A stretch of DNA of 26,149 bases from CAUZSH01 sp963582935 (GCA_963582935.1 CAUZSH010000021.1:1-26149), one strand, 5' to 3'; shown: positions 7,362-15,624, counted from the stretch's first letter. Notes: generated by a model not told the origin, from the letters alone. Numbers and translations: made by a program.

Positions 7362-8013
7362 ATTGGCCGCCGGTCGTGGAAAAAGAATGGCGCACCTTAC
7401 AAATGAACTTCCTAAGCCGTTGTTAGAAGTGGAAGGGAAAAGCTTGATCGAGCATCAAGTAGAACGGCTTGTGCAGGCAGGCTTTAAAGAAATCGTGATT
7501 AATGTTTCTTATATGGCAGATAAGATCGTCCGTGCCGTTGGCTTTGGCGAGAGATGGGGAATTAAAATCTGCTATTCGCACGAGATTCCAGGTGGTTTAG
7601 AAACAGGAGGTGGCGTTCGTCAAGCTTTACCTCTGTTATCAGATCTATTTTTAGTGGTGAATGCGGATGTTTGGACAAACTATGATTTATCTAATTTTTT
7701 TCAGTTAGATATGTCAAAGAAGCTTGCGCATCTTATTTTAGTTGATAATCCAGAGCATAATTTAAAGGGTGATTATTCAATAGATAAGGATGCTTTAGTG
7801 TTGCCAGAAAAAAATGGTGAGCATTATACCTTTGCAGGGATTTCCTGTTTTCAAAAATCGCTTTTTGAGCCCTATGCCGTGGGGGATTATTTTAGTATAC
7901 CAAGAGCAATGGAAAAATCCATTTTAAAAAGACAGGTCACAGCTGAATTACATCATTGTGAATGGCAAGACATTGGCACACCTAGCCGGCTTGCAAGGGT
8001 TTGTAATCGCTGA
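7348..8013 (+). CDS. murU: N-acetylmuramate alpha-1-phosphate uridylyltransferase (MurU)
   Basis: This 221-residue protein is a nucleotidyltransferase that makes UDP-N-acetylmuramate from MurNAc-1-phosphate and UTP in the peptidoglycan recycling route found in Pseudomonas and many other gammaproteobacteria lacking the E. coli MurQ path. The nucleotide loop is MILAAGRGKRM (4-14), followed by ELPKPLLEVEGKSLIEHQ. ETGGGVRQALPLL and VVNADVWTNYDL carry the sugar-site and catalytic Asp. Length and the closing WQDIGTPSRLA match MurU better than RmlA or GlmU. It is cytoplasmic. Partners AmgK and AnmK are not in the window. The start lies in the 14-bp tandem repeat described separately, which may tie its translation to two upstream mini-frames. 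Confidence 0.85.
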   Translation: MKAMILAAGRGKRMAHLTNELPKPLLEVEGKSLIEHQVERLVQAGFKEIVINVSYMADKIVRAVGFGERWGIKICYSHEIPGGLETGGGVRQALPLLSDLFLVVNADVWTNYDLSNFFQLDMSKKLAHLILVDNPEHNLKGDYSIDKDALVLPEKNGEHYTFAGISCFQKSLFEPYAVGDYFSIPRAMEKSILKRQVTAELHHCEWQDIGTPSRLARVCNR

Positions 8014-8109
8014 TGCTATAACTAAATCTTCAGTGATATCTTTTGCCTAGATGTTGTTGAGTTGCTATCATTCATTCGAGAATCAATTTTGTTTACTGGT
8101 GGGGTATAA

Positions 8110-8505
8110 ATGAAAACAATTTTCATCGCTGGCATTATCGCGCTCCTCCTAACAGGGTGCGCTTCGACACCACAACTTTATCCGAATGCAAAGTTGAAAG
8201 ATGTAGGTAAGGCGCAAGCCAAAGCAGATATTGCAACCTGCACTAAAAATGCTGATGATTATTTAGAATCTCCAGCCGTTAAAAAGACGCTAAAAGGTGC
8301 AGCAACAGGTGCGGTGATTGGTGGTGCTATCGGTGTGGTGGGCGGTTTATTTACGGGCAGTATTGGTCGATCAGCAGCCGTTGGTGCGGCTGTCGGTGGA
8401 ACTGCTGGTGGCGTTTCTGGTGCACTATCTCCAGATCAAGTAAAAAGACAGTTTATTAATAAATGCCTGAAAGACAAAGGTTATGATGTCATTGGCTGGA
8501 GCTGA
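8110..8505 (+). CDS. Glycine-zipper lipoprotein
   Basis: This 131-residue protein begins with a lipoprotein signal peptide ending in the lipobox LLTGC, with Cys17 as the predicted lipidated residue. Ser at +3 after Cys-Ala fits outer-membrane sorting. Residues about 64-108 are a glycine zipper (GAATGAVIGGAIGVVGG and a second run GAAVGGTAGG) of the type thought to insert in membranes. Two further cysteines (C44 and C119) could form a disulfide. Function is not known. A ggggt ribosome site precedes the ATG. It may be co-transcribed with rdgC, 38 bases downstream. Confidence 0.82.
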   Translation: MKTIFIAGIIALLLTGCASTPQLYPNAKLKDVGKAQAKADIATCTKNADDYLESPAVKKTLKGAATGAVIGGAIGVVGGLFTGSIGRSAAVGAAVGGTAGGVSGALSPDQVKRQFINKCLKDKGYDVIGWS

Positions 8506-8543
8506 CAGGCGACTCAATTTTTAACAAGAGGAAAATACTAACT

Positions 8544-9620
8544 ATGTGGTTTAGAAATTTAACACTATTTGAATGCATTGAAAAATTCATATTATCAGAG
8601 GAAGCGCTATCAGAAAAATTGTCTAGCGACGCTTTTATTCCCTGCACATCCGTTGATCCAACAAGTATTGGGTGGGTGGCACCAGTGGGGGGTGATGATG
8701 CGCCGTTGGTGCATTCAGCAAACGGTTTTCTAATGATTGCTTTGAGAATACAAGAAAAAGTCGTTCCAGCTTCTATTATCAAAGAAATTTTGGATGAGAA
8801 AGTAGAAGAAATAGAGCTGCGAGAAAGCCGCAAAGTGCGTAAGAAAGAGAAAGATTCTCTTAAAGATGATATATATCAAACCTTGCTGCCGAGAGCATTT
8901 TCCAGAACGAATACAACCTATGCCTATATTGATGCACAAGATGGTTGGGTTGTGGTGAATTCAGCTTCTAGTAAAAAAGCAGAGCAGTTAACCGTAGAGC
9001 TTAGAAAGGCGATGGGTTCATTGAAAATACGTTTACCAGAATTGCTGCCAATGTCTGTTTTGATGACACAGTGGATTAAGGAAAATAATTACCCTGTGGA
9101 TCTTGTCATTGAGGATAACTGTGTGCTTCAAGATAATCATGATGGCGGTGGGGTGATTCGTTGTCAGCGCCAAAACCTGCTGTCGGAAGATATTATTGCA
9201 CTGATTGATAGTGGCCGTGATGTGGTTCAGTTAGGTCTTTCATGGAAAGATGAGATTTCTTTTGTGATTAATGATGAGTTTGTGATTAAGTCACTAAAGT
9301 TTTTAGAAGTCATTCAAGACCAAGCAAATGATGTTTTAAGTGAGTCGGCGACACAAAAATTTGATGCAGATTTTAGTATTATGACGGGTTCACTAAGAGG
9401 CTTTATCCAGTATCTGAGTTCGATATTTCTAAAAGGAAGAGATGATGCCTTGAGCGCTGAAAATATTGTGGGCGTTGAGAGCGCACCTTTAAATGAAGAA
9501 ATACAAAGCGGCCAAGATGAAGATGCTCCCACTGAAATAGTATTAAATGAGCTGTTGGATATCTCAGAAGAAAGCGAAAACCTTGAGGAAAACAAAAAAG
9601 TTGAAAATGTCCCGTTTTAG
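8544..9620 (+). CDS. rdgC: Recombination-associated protein RdgC
   Basis: This 358-residue protein aligns with E. coli RdgC, a ring-shaped DNA-binding protein that restrains RecA and affects replication fork recovery. Diagnostic strings are MWFRNL at the start, KKEKDSLKDD (about 111-120), LPRAFSRTNT, SSKKAEQL, DGGGVIRCQRQNL and FDADFSIMTG (about 273-282). E. coli RdgC ends soon after the last string, at about 303 residues. This copy has about 55 extra residues at the C terminus, low complexity and very acidic (many Glu, Asp, Asn). The start has agagga 11 bases upstream. It is convergent with the next small gene, whose stop overlaps its own. Confidence 0.93.
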   Translation: MWFRNLTLFECIEKFILSEEALSEKLSSDAFIPCTSVDPTSIGWVAPVGGDDAPLVHSANGFLMIALRIQEKVVPASIIKEILDEKVEEIELRESRKVRKKEKDSLKDDIYQTLLPRAFSRTNTTYAYIDAQDGWVVVNSASSKKAEQLTVELRKAMGSLKIRLPELLPMSVLMTQWIKENNYPVDLVIEDNCVLQDNHDGGGVIRCQRQNLLSEDIIALIDSGRDVVQLGLSWKDEISFVINDEFVIKSLKFLEVIQDQANDVLSESATQKFDADFSIMTGSLRGFIQYLSSIFLKGRDDALSAENIVGVESAPLNEEIQSGQDEDAPTEIVLNELLDISEESENLEENKKVENVPF

Positions 9621-9880
9621 TGGATCATATTATCTCGAACCACAAAATCACTGAGTATTTTATTGGCAAAATCTTGCCCCTTATCAGAGCCGTATTTATC
9701 AATAAGATGCTCCTCAATTTCAATAACCCAACGTGGTTTTTCAATTTTCAGTGTTCCTTCTGGGGTAGCGGTACATTCCCTTAACCCCATAGGTCTTGTT
9801 TGTGCCTCGTCATGGTGAAGCATTAATCTTTCCTGTGCAAACTTGACATCCTCTTTTCTACTACGCCATTTATGTGACAT
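9617..9880 (-). CDS. Hypothetical protein of 87 residues
   Basis: I do not recognise a family. The product is short, charged and without a signal peptide or membrane helix, so it is probably cytoplasmic. It opens with a basic segment (MSHKWRSRKED), has a middle Cys-containing stretch, then PRWVIEIEEHLIDKYG, an amphipathic helix-like region. The stop overlaps the rdgC stop in convergent orientation. The region upstream of its ATG carries a run of nine G on this strand at 9889-9897, at the place of a ribosome binding site, which could make expression length-dependent. The composition and open length support a real gene, though coding is not proven. Confidence 0.5.
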   Translation of the reverse strand: MSHKWRSRKEDVKFAQERLMLHHDEAQTRPMGLRECTATPEGTLKIEKPRWVIEIEEHLIDKYGSDKGQDFANKILSDFVVRDNMIH

Positions 9881-9888
9881 ATGGATCT

Positions 9889-9897
9889 CCCCCCCCC
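9889..9897 (-). repeat. G9 homopolymer in the ribosome-site position
   Basis: Nine C bases on the plus strand, read as nine G on the minus strand, end 8 bases before the ATG of the 87-residue gene. In an AT-rich chromosome such a run is unusual and is a typical place for slipped-strand changes. Its position means that length changes would alter the spacing or strength of the ribosome binding site. Confidence 0.8.
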
Positions 9898-9904
9898 ATT
9901 TTTA

Positions 9905-9948
9905 TGCTTCATTCACTATTAAGTGAAGCAGATTAATCATAATTATCA
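9905..9948. promoter_or_regulatory. Inverted repeat and Fur-like box between divergent genes
   Basis: At 9905-9930 the arms TTCACT and AGTGAA plus TGC and GCA can form a nine-pair stem with a four-base bulge. Beside it, 9934-9948 (TAATCATAATTATCA) matches 12 of 14 arm positions of the tgATAATnATTATca form of the Fur box on the reverse strand. AT-rich DNA gives such matches by chance, so iron control is only a suggestion. The site could serve the 87-residue gene or the PP-loop operon. Confidence 0.3.
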
Positions 9949-10030
9949 ATAGTAAGGGTTTAAAAACTGTAATTTAGATTGGCTAATGTGTATACTATCC
10001 TCGTTGTAATTATAGGTATAGTGAGAATGT

Positions 10031-11080
10031 GTGAATAATCAAAAACAAAAAAAAGCCGTGGCTTTAATCTCTGGGGGCTTGGATTCTCTCTTGGCGGCAA
10101 AGATAATGCAAGAACAGGGCATTCATGTTGAGGGGATTAATTTTTTCACAGGTTTTTGTGTGGAAGGTCACACTCACGCGATTCGTAAAAAAGATGGTGC
10201 AAAGCCAAAACGCAATAATGCATTGTGGTGCGCAGAACAGTTGGATATGAAGCTTCACATCATTGATGTGATTGATGAATATAAAGATGTATTATTAAAA
10301 CCTGAGTTCGGTTATGGCAAGAACATGAACCCATGTTTAGACTGCAAAATATTCATGGTGCGTAAAGCGAAAGAGTGGGCATTAGAAAATAATTTTGACT
10401 TTATTATTACCGGTGAAGTTGTTGGTCAGCGCCCAATGTCTCAACGTAAAGAAACTATGCCAATTGTTCAGAATAAGTCAGGCATTAATGATTTATTACT
10501 TCGACCGCTTTCAGCAAAAAACTTGCCAGAAACATTGCCCGAACGTGAAGGTTGGGTAGATAGAGAGAAGTTATTTGATTTTCATGGACGCAATCGTAAG
10601 CCTCAAATGGCATTGGCACAAAAGTATGGATTTATTGATTATGCAACACCTGCAGGTGGCTGTTGTTTCTTAACAGATAAGAAATATTCAGATAAGTTGA
10701 TTGATTTATGGAAAGGTCGAGGCTCAAGGGAGTATGATTTTGACGATATTATGTTACTGAAAATTGGTCGTCATATTCGCCCAATGGATCATTATAAATT
10801 AATCATTTCTCGTGAAGAGGGTGAGAATATGTTTCTCCAAGGCTACACCAATCAGTTTATAAGTATAAAAACCACAAGTTGTGGTGGACCATTGACGCTT
10901 GTAGATGGGGATGCGACAGAAAAAGATTTAGAACTTGCTGCAAGTATTGTTGCACGATTTTCTCAAGGGCGTGATAATGATAAGGTCACGGTTCAAATTA
11001 AGCAGCCTCGTGGTGAAGCGCATGAATTGGAAGTGACGCCTTTAACGTCAGATGAAGTAAAAAAAGAGTGGTATGTATAG
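10031..11080 (+). CDS. PP-loop ATP pyrophosphatase with C-terminal NFACT-R/DUF814-like domain (tRNA thiolation-like)
   Basis: This 349-residue protein has the ATP-pyrophosphatase PP-loop SGGLDS at 14-19, a Cys pair PCLDC at 101-105 and a second pair GGCC at 209-212. This layout is like MnmA-type tRNA 2-thiouridylases, where a Cys receives persulfide sulfur. The rest of the domain does not match MnmA closely. The last 110 or so residues (about 240-349) look like the short DUF814/NFACT RNA-binding domain that is fused to such PP-loop proteins in other bacteria. I infer sulfur transfer to an RNA, target unknown. The start is GTG at 10031, as the ATG at 10027 is out of frame and stops at once. 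A TATACT -10 like element lies at 9991-9996. A TusA-like gene follows with no gap. Confidence 0.72.
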   Translation: MNNQKQKKAVALISGGLDSLLAAKIMQEQGIHVEGINFFTGFCVEGHTHAIRKKDGAKPKRNNALWCAEQLDMKLHIIDVIDEYKDVLLKPEFGYGKNMNPCLDCKIFMVRKAKEWALENNFDFIITGEVVGQRPMSQRKETMPIVQNKSGINDLLLRPLSAKNLPETLPEREGWVDREKLFDFHGRNRKPQMALAQKYGFIDYATPAGGCCFLTDKKYSDKLIDLWKGRGSREYDFDDIMLLKIGRHIRPMDHYKLIISREEGENMFLQGYTNQFISIKTTSCGGPLTLVDGDATEKDLELAASIVARFSQGRDNDKVTVQIKQPRGEAHELEVTPLTSDEVKKEWYV

Positions 11081-11305
11081 ATGGAATATTTAGATGCAAA
11101 AAGGTTATTGTGCCCAATGCCTGTGATTAAAGCACAAAATAAAATCAAAACCATGGAAGTTGGCGCTAAACTTGAAGTGATTTGCACTGACCCTGGAACT
11201 TTGCATGATATCCCAGCTTGGTGTAAGATTAATGGGCATAAAGTACTGGAAACACATGAAGAGAAATTCGAGATAAAATTTATCATTGAAGTTGGCGACA
11301 AATAA
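11081..11305 (+). CDS. TusA-family sulfurtransferase
   Basis: This 74-residue protein has the TusA/SirA signature LLCPMPVIKAQ, with the sulfur-carrying Cys11 in Cys-Pro-x-Pro, and the C-terminal pattern of an alternating alpha-beta fold. TusA-like proteins carry persulfide sulfur from a cysteine desulfurase to tRNA-modifying or other enzymes. It begins on the base after the stop of the PP-loop gene, so the two are very likely translated together and the protein probably hands sulfur to that enzyme. It could instead be a general TusA paralogue. Only this gene context supports the pairing. Confidence 0.85.
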   Translation: MEYLDAKRLLCPMPVIKAQNKIKTMEVGAKLEVICTDPGTLHDIPAWCKINGHKVLETHEEKFEIKFIIEVGDK

Positions 11306-11316
11306 GGATTTATAGC

Positions 11317-11505
11317 ATGGATAATAAGATACTAGATGTTTTAGTCTGTCCTTTATGTAAGGGCCCTGTACGGTTAAGTAAAAATAAAGACGAGCTATTT
11401 TGTCCAAATGATAAAATAGCTTACCCCATTCGCCATAATATTCCCGTTATGTTGGAAGAAGAGGGCAGAAAGCTATCCATTAAGGATATAAATGATCATG
11501 GCTAA
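11317..11505 (+). CDS. ycaR: YcaR-type Trm112-like zinc-ribbon protein
   Basis: This 62-residue protein belongs to the UPF0434/Trm112 family. It has VCPLCKGPVRL at about 10-20 and FCPND at about 28-32, so three Cys remain for a zinc knuckle that in bacterial members is often incomplete. The region YPIRHNIPVML is typical. It is most often found directly before kdsB, as here, in proteobacteria. The role is unclear; related proteins activate methyltransferases. Its ATG has aagga at a good distance. The end overlaps the start of kdsB by 14 bases. Confidence 0.88.
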   Translation: MDNKILDVLVCPLCKGPVRLSKNKDELFCPNDKIAYPIRHNIPVMLEEEGRKLSIKDINDHG

Positions 11506-12253
11506 ACGTATCATTATTCCTGTTCGCCTAGCTTCAACACGTTTACCCAATAAGCCTATGCTGGATATTGCAGGAAAGTCAATGATTCAGTGGGTTTATG
11601 AACGGGCAATGGCCTGTAAGTTGGATTCAGTTTTAATTGCCACGGATGATGTGGGTATTAAAGAAGCGGCAGAAAATTTTGGTGCAGATGTGTGTATGAC
11701 AGCGAGCGATCACACTTCAGGTACGGACAGAATTGCGGAAGCTGCCATGATTGCAAATTATGCTGATGATGACCTTATTGTGAACTTACAGGGTGATGAG
11801 CCGCTTATCCCTGTTGAAAATGTATTGCAAGTGGCTTCTAATCTTGCGGCACACCCAGATGCGGCAATGTCAACACTTTGTGAGCGCATTCACGATAAGG
11901 CAGAAATATTTAATGAAAACTGCGTAAAGGTCGTTTTAGATAAAAATGATTATGCCCTTTATTTTAGCCGGGCTTCCATTCCATGGGGCCGAGGACATTT
12001 TCCAAGTGAAGTGCCAGAGACTATACGTTGTTATCGCCATATTGGCATGTATGCGTATCGTGGTAAGTTTTTACGCCAGTATGCGCAGCTTGCCCCAAGT
12101 CCTCTTGAGCAGTGGGAAGCGTTAGAGCAGTTAAGGGTGTTATGGCATGGCGAAAAAATCCATGTAGGGATTGCTAAATCTATAACCCCTGCGGGTGTGG
12201 ATACACTAGAAGACCTGGAGCGGGTTAGGCGTTTCTATATAGCAAACAGATAG
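11492..12253 (+). CDS. kdsB: 3-deoxy-manno-octulosonate cytidylyltransferase (CMP-Kdo synthetase)
   Basis: This 253-residue enzyme activates Kdo with CTP for lipopolysaccharide core synthesis. It matches KdsB throughout: IIIPVRLASTRLPNKPM at about 7-23, VCMTASDHTSGTDRIAE (about 67-83), VNLQGDEPLIP, YFSRASIPW, and the tail SPLEQWEALEQLRVLW with GVDTLEDLERVR. The reading frame has ATG at 11492 with aagga five bases before it, and a second ATG at 11498 that gives MAKRIIIP. Both are possible; the first has better ribosome-site spacing. It overlaps ycaR and belongs to the same operon. The presence of KdsB shows an LPS-containing Gram-negative cell. Confidence 0.95.
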   Translation: MIMAKRIIIPVRLASTRLPNKPMLDIAGKSMIQWVYERAMACKLDSVLIATDDVGIKEAAENFGADVCMTASDHTSGTDRIAEAAMIANYADDDLIVNLQGDEPLIPVENVLQVASNLAAHPDAAMSTLCERIHDKAEIFNENCVKVVLDKNDYALYFSRASIPWGRGHFPSEVPETIRCYRHIGMYAYRGKFLRQYAQLAPSPLEQWEALEQLRVLWHGEKIHVGIAKSITPAGVDTLEDLERVRRFYIANR

Positions 12254-12288
12254 CCGTTAACATTTTATAAGCAATGTGAGTTTCGATA

Positions 12289-12525
12289 ATGATTAAGAAA
12301 ATCTTTTATTTCATACTTGCAATCCTCTGTTTTATTATCGGTGTCCTGGGATTGGTGCTTCCCATTATTCCGGGAATTGTATTTTTAATCTTAGGTGTTA
12401 TATTTCTATCATTCGCTTCAGAAAATGTGAAACGTTATTTGGAGCATTTAAAGAAAAAATATCCTCGATTCGGACATGCTTGGCAGATCGTAGAGGCAAA
12501 GCTAAAGTCGTGGGTGAGACGTTAA
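12289..12525 (+). CDS. DUF454 (YbaN-like) small membrane protein
   Basis: This 78-residue protein has two close membrane helices at about 4-25 and 27-45 around the conserved LPIIPGIVFLILGVIFLSFAS stretch, read as a Pro-Gly turn between helices. The short basic tail with YPRFG is also typical of DUF454/YbaN-like inner-membrane proteins of unknown function. It follows kdsB by 35 bases on the same strand and may be the last gene of this operon. In other bacteria ybaN has no fixed link with LPS, so no function is claimed. Confidence 0.8.
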   Translation: MIKKIFYFILAILCFIIGVLGLVLPIIPGIVFLILGVIFLSFASENVKRYLEHLKKKYPRFGHAWQIVEAKLKSWVRR

Positions 12526-12801
12526 CTTGAAAGAGTGACTTTCGACCGCTCATATATGCAAATAATTCGATGATAATTGTATAATTTGCGGTGATTTTAG
12601 GCATTAATAGTGGTTTCGTGATAAAAAAGCAAATAGTTAAAAGTAACGTTTTTTGGCTATCTGAATGATATTTAGTGACATATTGTGTAATTATGGTCAT
12701 TTAAGATGCTTCTATGCCAAAAAAAAACTTGTAATAAGAATGGGATTCGTACAAAATGTGCGTCGACTGTCTATAAATAGAATCCAGAGGAGTGGAACCT
12801 A

Positions 12802-15624
12802 ATGAAAATATTGTCAACTAATGTATATGTAGGACCGAATGTATACGCAAATTTTCCCGTAATTCGTCATATTCTTGATCTTGGTGTGCTTGAGCAATGG
12901 CCATCCGCTAAGATAGGAAATAATTTCATTGATGGCCTTATTTCGGCGTTTCCAGGCCTTGAAGATCATGGATGTTCTCATGGATGCAAAGGTGGTTTTA
13001 TTCGCCGTTTGCGTGAGGATGGTGGCACATGGATGGGGCATATCTGGGAACATGTAACGCTTGAACTTCAAAACGTAGCAGGTTCCGATGTGAGCTTTGG
13101 TAGAACACGCTCAGAAGATGATCTTGGTGTGTACCGTATGGTTTTTGAATATCATCAGCGCGATGTTGGTTTGGAGTCAGCGTTGCTTGCAAGAGAGTTA
13201 TTACTTTCATTATTACCTGAAAGCCTTCAAGCTCAAATTGAGACGAAAGTAAGTGAAGGTTTTGATTTTGAAGAAGAGAAAATTAGATTTATTCGTTTTG
13301 CTCAAAGTAAAGAGTTTGGCCCAAGTACGGCTTCTCTAGTGAAAGCGGCAACTGATAGAGGAATTCCGCATCTTCGCATGAATGAACATTCATTGGTTCA
13401 GTTTGGGCATGGCAAATTTCAAAAACGTATTCAAGCAACGATTACGAGCGCAACCAGCCAAATCGCAGTGGAAATCGCTTGTGATAAAGAAGAAACAAAT
13501 GGCATTCTAAATAGCCTAGGGCTACCGGTTCCTCAGCAGCGCATTGTTCGTAGCAGAGAAGGTGCCGTTCGCGCAGCACGTAGATTGGGTCACCCAGTTG
13601 TGGTGAAGCCTTTGGATGGTAATCACGGTCGTGGCATTTCAATTAATCTCACGACAGATGAAGCGGTTGCAGATGGATTTGATGCGGCTAAAGACATTTC
13701 TCGTTCTGTTATTATTGAACAGTTTATTACTGGTTTCGATCATAGAATGGTGGTGGTTGATGGAAAGCTTGTTGCTGTCGCTAAGCGTGTTCCAGGCCAT
13801 GTTGTGGGTGATGCTAAGTTAACCATTGCTGAGTTAATTGATGTTGTAAACCAAGATCCAAGACGTGGTGTTGGACATGAAAAAGTTTTGACAAAATTAG
13901 ACTTAGATCGTCAAGCACTCCTAATGATGGAGAATGCAGGGCACAATGAAAACACAGTACTGCCAATGGGAGAAATTTTTCATTTGCGTGCAACAGCTAA
14001 CCTTTCAACAGGCGGCACAGCAATTGATGTGACGGATATTGTACATCCAGATAATCGTGAAATGGCTGAACGTTCTGTACAAGCTATTGGCTTGGATATT
14101 GGTGGTGTGGATTTCTTGATTGATGATATTACCCGTTCATATAAAGAGATTGGCGGTGGCATTTGTGAAGTGAATGCAGCCCCTGGTTTCAGAATGCATG
14201 TGGCACCTAGTGAAGGAGAGCCTAGAGATGTTGCGGGTGCAGTGATGGATATGCTCTTCCCTGAAGGTGTAGATGCTCGTATCCCAATTGCCGCAATCAC
14301 AGGAACAAATGGTAAGACAACGACTTCACGTATGTTGGCACACATCCTAAAAAGTTCAGGTAAAACAGTTGGTTTAACGACGACTGATGGTATTTATGTT
14401 AATGGCAGCTTGACGGTTTCTGGTGATACAACAGGACCTAAATCAGCACAAATGGTGCTTCGTGACCCAACGGTAGACGTTGCGGTTATGGAAACGGCTC
14501 GTGGTGGTATGGTTCGCAGTGGTATGGGCTATGATTATTGTAATGTGGGCGCTTGTTTGAACATTGACTCAGACCACCTAGGCTTAAAAGGTGTGGATAC
14601 GCTTGAGCAGCTTGCAAAAGTGAAGCGTATTGTGACTGATTCAGCGCGTGATACTGCAGTATTGAATGCAGATGATCCCCATTGTTTGAAAATGGCGGCA
14701 TATACGAAGGCTAAGAATATATTTTATGTAACCATGAATCCAGAGCATATGTTGGTTCGTGAGCATGTTCGTGCAGGCGGAAAAGCAGCTATTATTGAAA
14801 AAGGGATCAATGGCGACATGATTACAATTTTTGATAATCAAATGCATATGCCAATTTTATGGACACATTTAATTCCAGCAGCAATGGAAGGCAAGGCGAT
14901 TCATAACGTGCAAAATGCGATGTTTGCAACAGCGATCGCTTATAGCATGGGTGTCGAGCTAGATGATATTCGTAATGGTCTAAGAACCTTTGCAACGTCA
15001 TTCTTCCAAACTCCAGGTAGAATGAACTTATTTGAAGAACATGACTTCAAAGTGCTTATGGATTATGCCCACAATTCAGCAGCAGTTAAAATGATCGGTA
15101 AAATGGTGAATCAATTTGAAGTTAAAGGCAAGAAAACATGTGTGCTAGCAGCCCCTGGTGATCGTCGTGACGCAGATGTTTACGAGATTGCAGAAGTAGC
15201 AGCCCCTCATTTTGATAACTTTATTTGTCGTGAAGATGATGGCCGTCGTGGCAGAAAAGTTGGAGAAATATCTTCAATGCTGAAAGAAGGTCTTATGAAG
15301 CATGGTGTTAAAGAAGAAAACATCATAATGGTGCCAGATGAAACTGAGTCCGTTGCTTTTGCACTTGAACAAGCTAAGCCTGGTGACATGCTAACCATAT
15401 TTGTAGACAACATTAAACGTACTTGGAAGCAAATTATTTATTTCAATAAAGATAGAACTTCCGATGTTGAAACAAAATCAGAGCCCGCGCCACAGCATAC
15501 TTCAGTGGTTGATCTGTCTATGGATAAAAGTGTTTCTGAAGAAATTTCAAACATTCTAAAAGGAGAAATCATCAGTGACGAGCGTGGCGTTCGTGTCGCA
15601 ATGATGGAGGAAGATGGCGATTAG
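12802..15624 (+). CDS. cphA: Cyanophycin synthetase (CphA1 type)
   Basis: This 940-residue enzyme makes cyanophycin (multi-L-arginyl-poly-L-aspartate) from Asp, Arg and ATP. It has the three expected parts. The N-terminal domain has CSHGCKGGF and GTWMGH (about 58-80). The ATP-grasp domain, which adds Asp to the backbone, has VVVKPLDGNHGRGIS (265-280), LDIGGVDFLIDD and EVNAAPGFRMH (456-466). The Mur-ligase-like domain, which attaches Arg, has GTNGKTTTSRM (501-511) and MDYAHNSAAV. All are intact, so both reactions should be possible. Cyanobacterial CphA1 is about 870-900 residues; this one has about 45 extra acidic residues after TWKQIIYFNKD. The ATG has aggag nine bases upstream. The gene leads the cphA, Mur-like ligase, cphB, iaaA block. 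Confidence 0.96.
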   Translation: MKILSTNVYVGPNVYANFPVIRHILDLGVLEQWPSAKIGNNFIDGLISAFPGLEDHGCSHGCKGGFIRRLREDGGTWMGHIWEHVTLELQNVAGSDVSFGRTRSEDDLGVYRMVFEYHQRDVGLESALLARELLLSLLPESLQAQIETKVSEGFDFEEEKIRFIRFAQSKEFGPSTASLVKAATDRGIPHLRMNEHSLVQFGHGKFQKRIQATITSATSQIAVEIACDKEETNGILNSLGLPVPQQRIVRSREGAVRAARRLGHPVVVKPLDGNHGRGISINLTTDEAVADGFDAAKDISRSVIIEQFITGFDHRMVVVDGKLVAVAKRVPGHVVGDAKLTIAELIDVVNQDPRRGVGHEKVLTKLDLDRQALLMMENAGHNENTVLPMGEIFHLRATANLSTGGTAIDVTDIVHPDNREMAERSVQAIGLDIGGVDFLIDDITRSYKEIGGGICEVNAAPGFRMHVAPSEGEPRDVAGAVMDMLFPEGVDARIPIAAITGTNGKTTTSRMLAHILKSSGKTVGLTTTDGIYVNGSLTVSGDTTGPKSAQMVLRDPTVDVAVMETARGGMVRSGMGYDYCNVGACLNIDSDHLGLKGVDTLEQLAKVKRIVTDSARDTAVLNADDPHCLKMAAYTKAKNIFYVTMNPEHMLVREHVRAGGKAAIIEKGINGDMITIFDNQMHMPILWTHLIPAAMEGKAIHNVQNAMFATAIAYSMGVELDDIRNGLRTFATSFFQTPGRMNLFEEHDFKVLMDYAHNSAAVKMIGKMVNQFEVKGKKTCVLAAPGDRRDADVYEIAEVAAPHFDNFICREDDGRRGRKVGEISSMLKEGLMKHGVKEENIIMVPDETESVAFALEQAKPGDMLTIFVDNIKRTWKQIIYFNKDRTSDVETKSEPAPQHTSVVDLSMDKSVSEEISNILKGEIISDERGVRVAMMEEDGD

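Noticed and set aside
12541..12801. Possible hairpins and a minus-strand frame before cphA
   Set aside because: The AT-rich inverted repeats are short or imperfect, the frame is a shadow of the DUF454 gene end, and no consistent promoter pair was found. This gap should still hold the cphA promoter.
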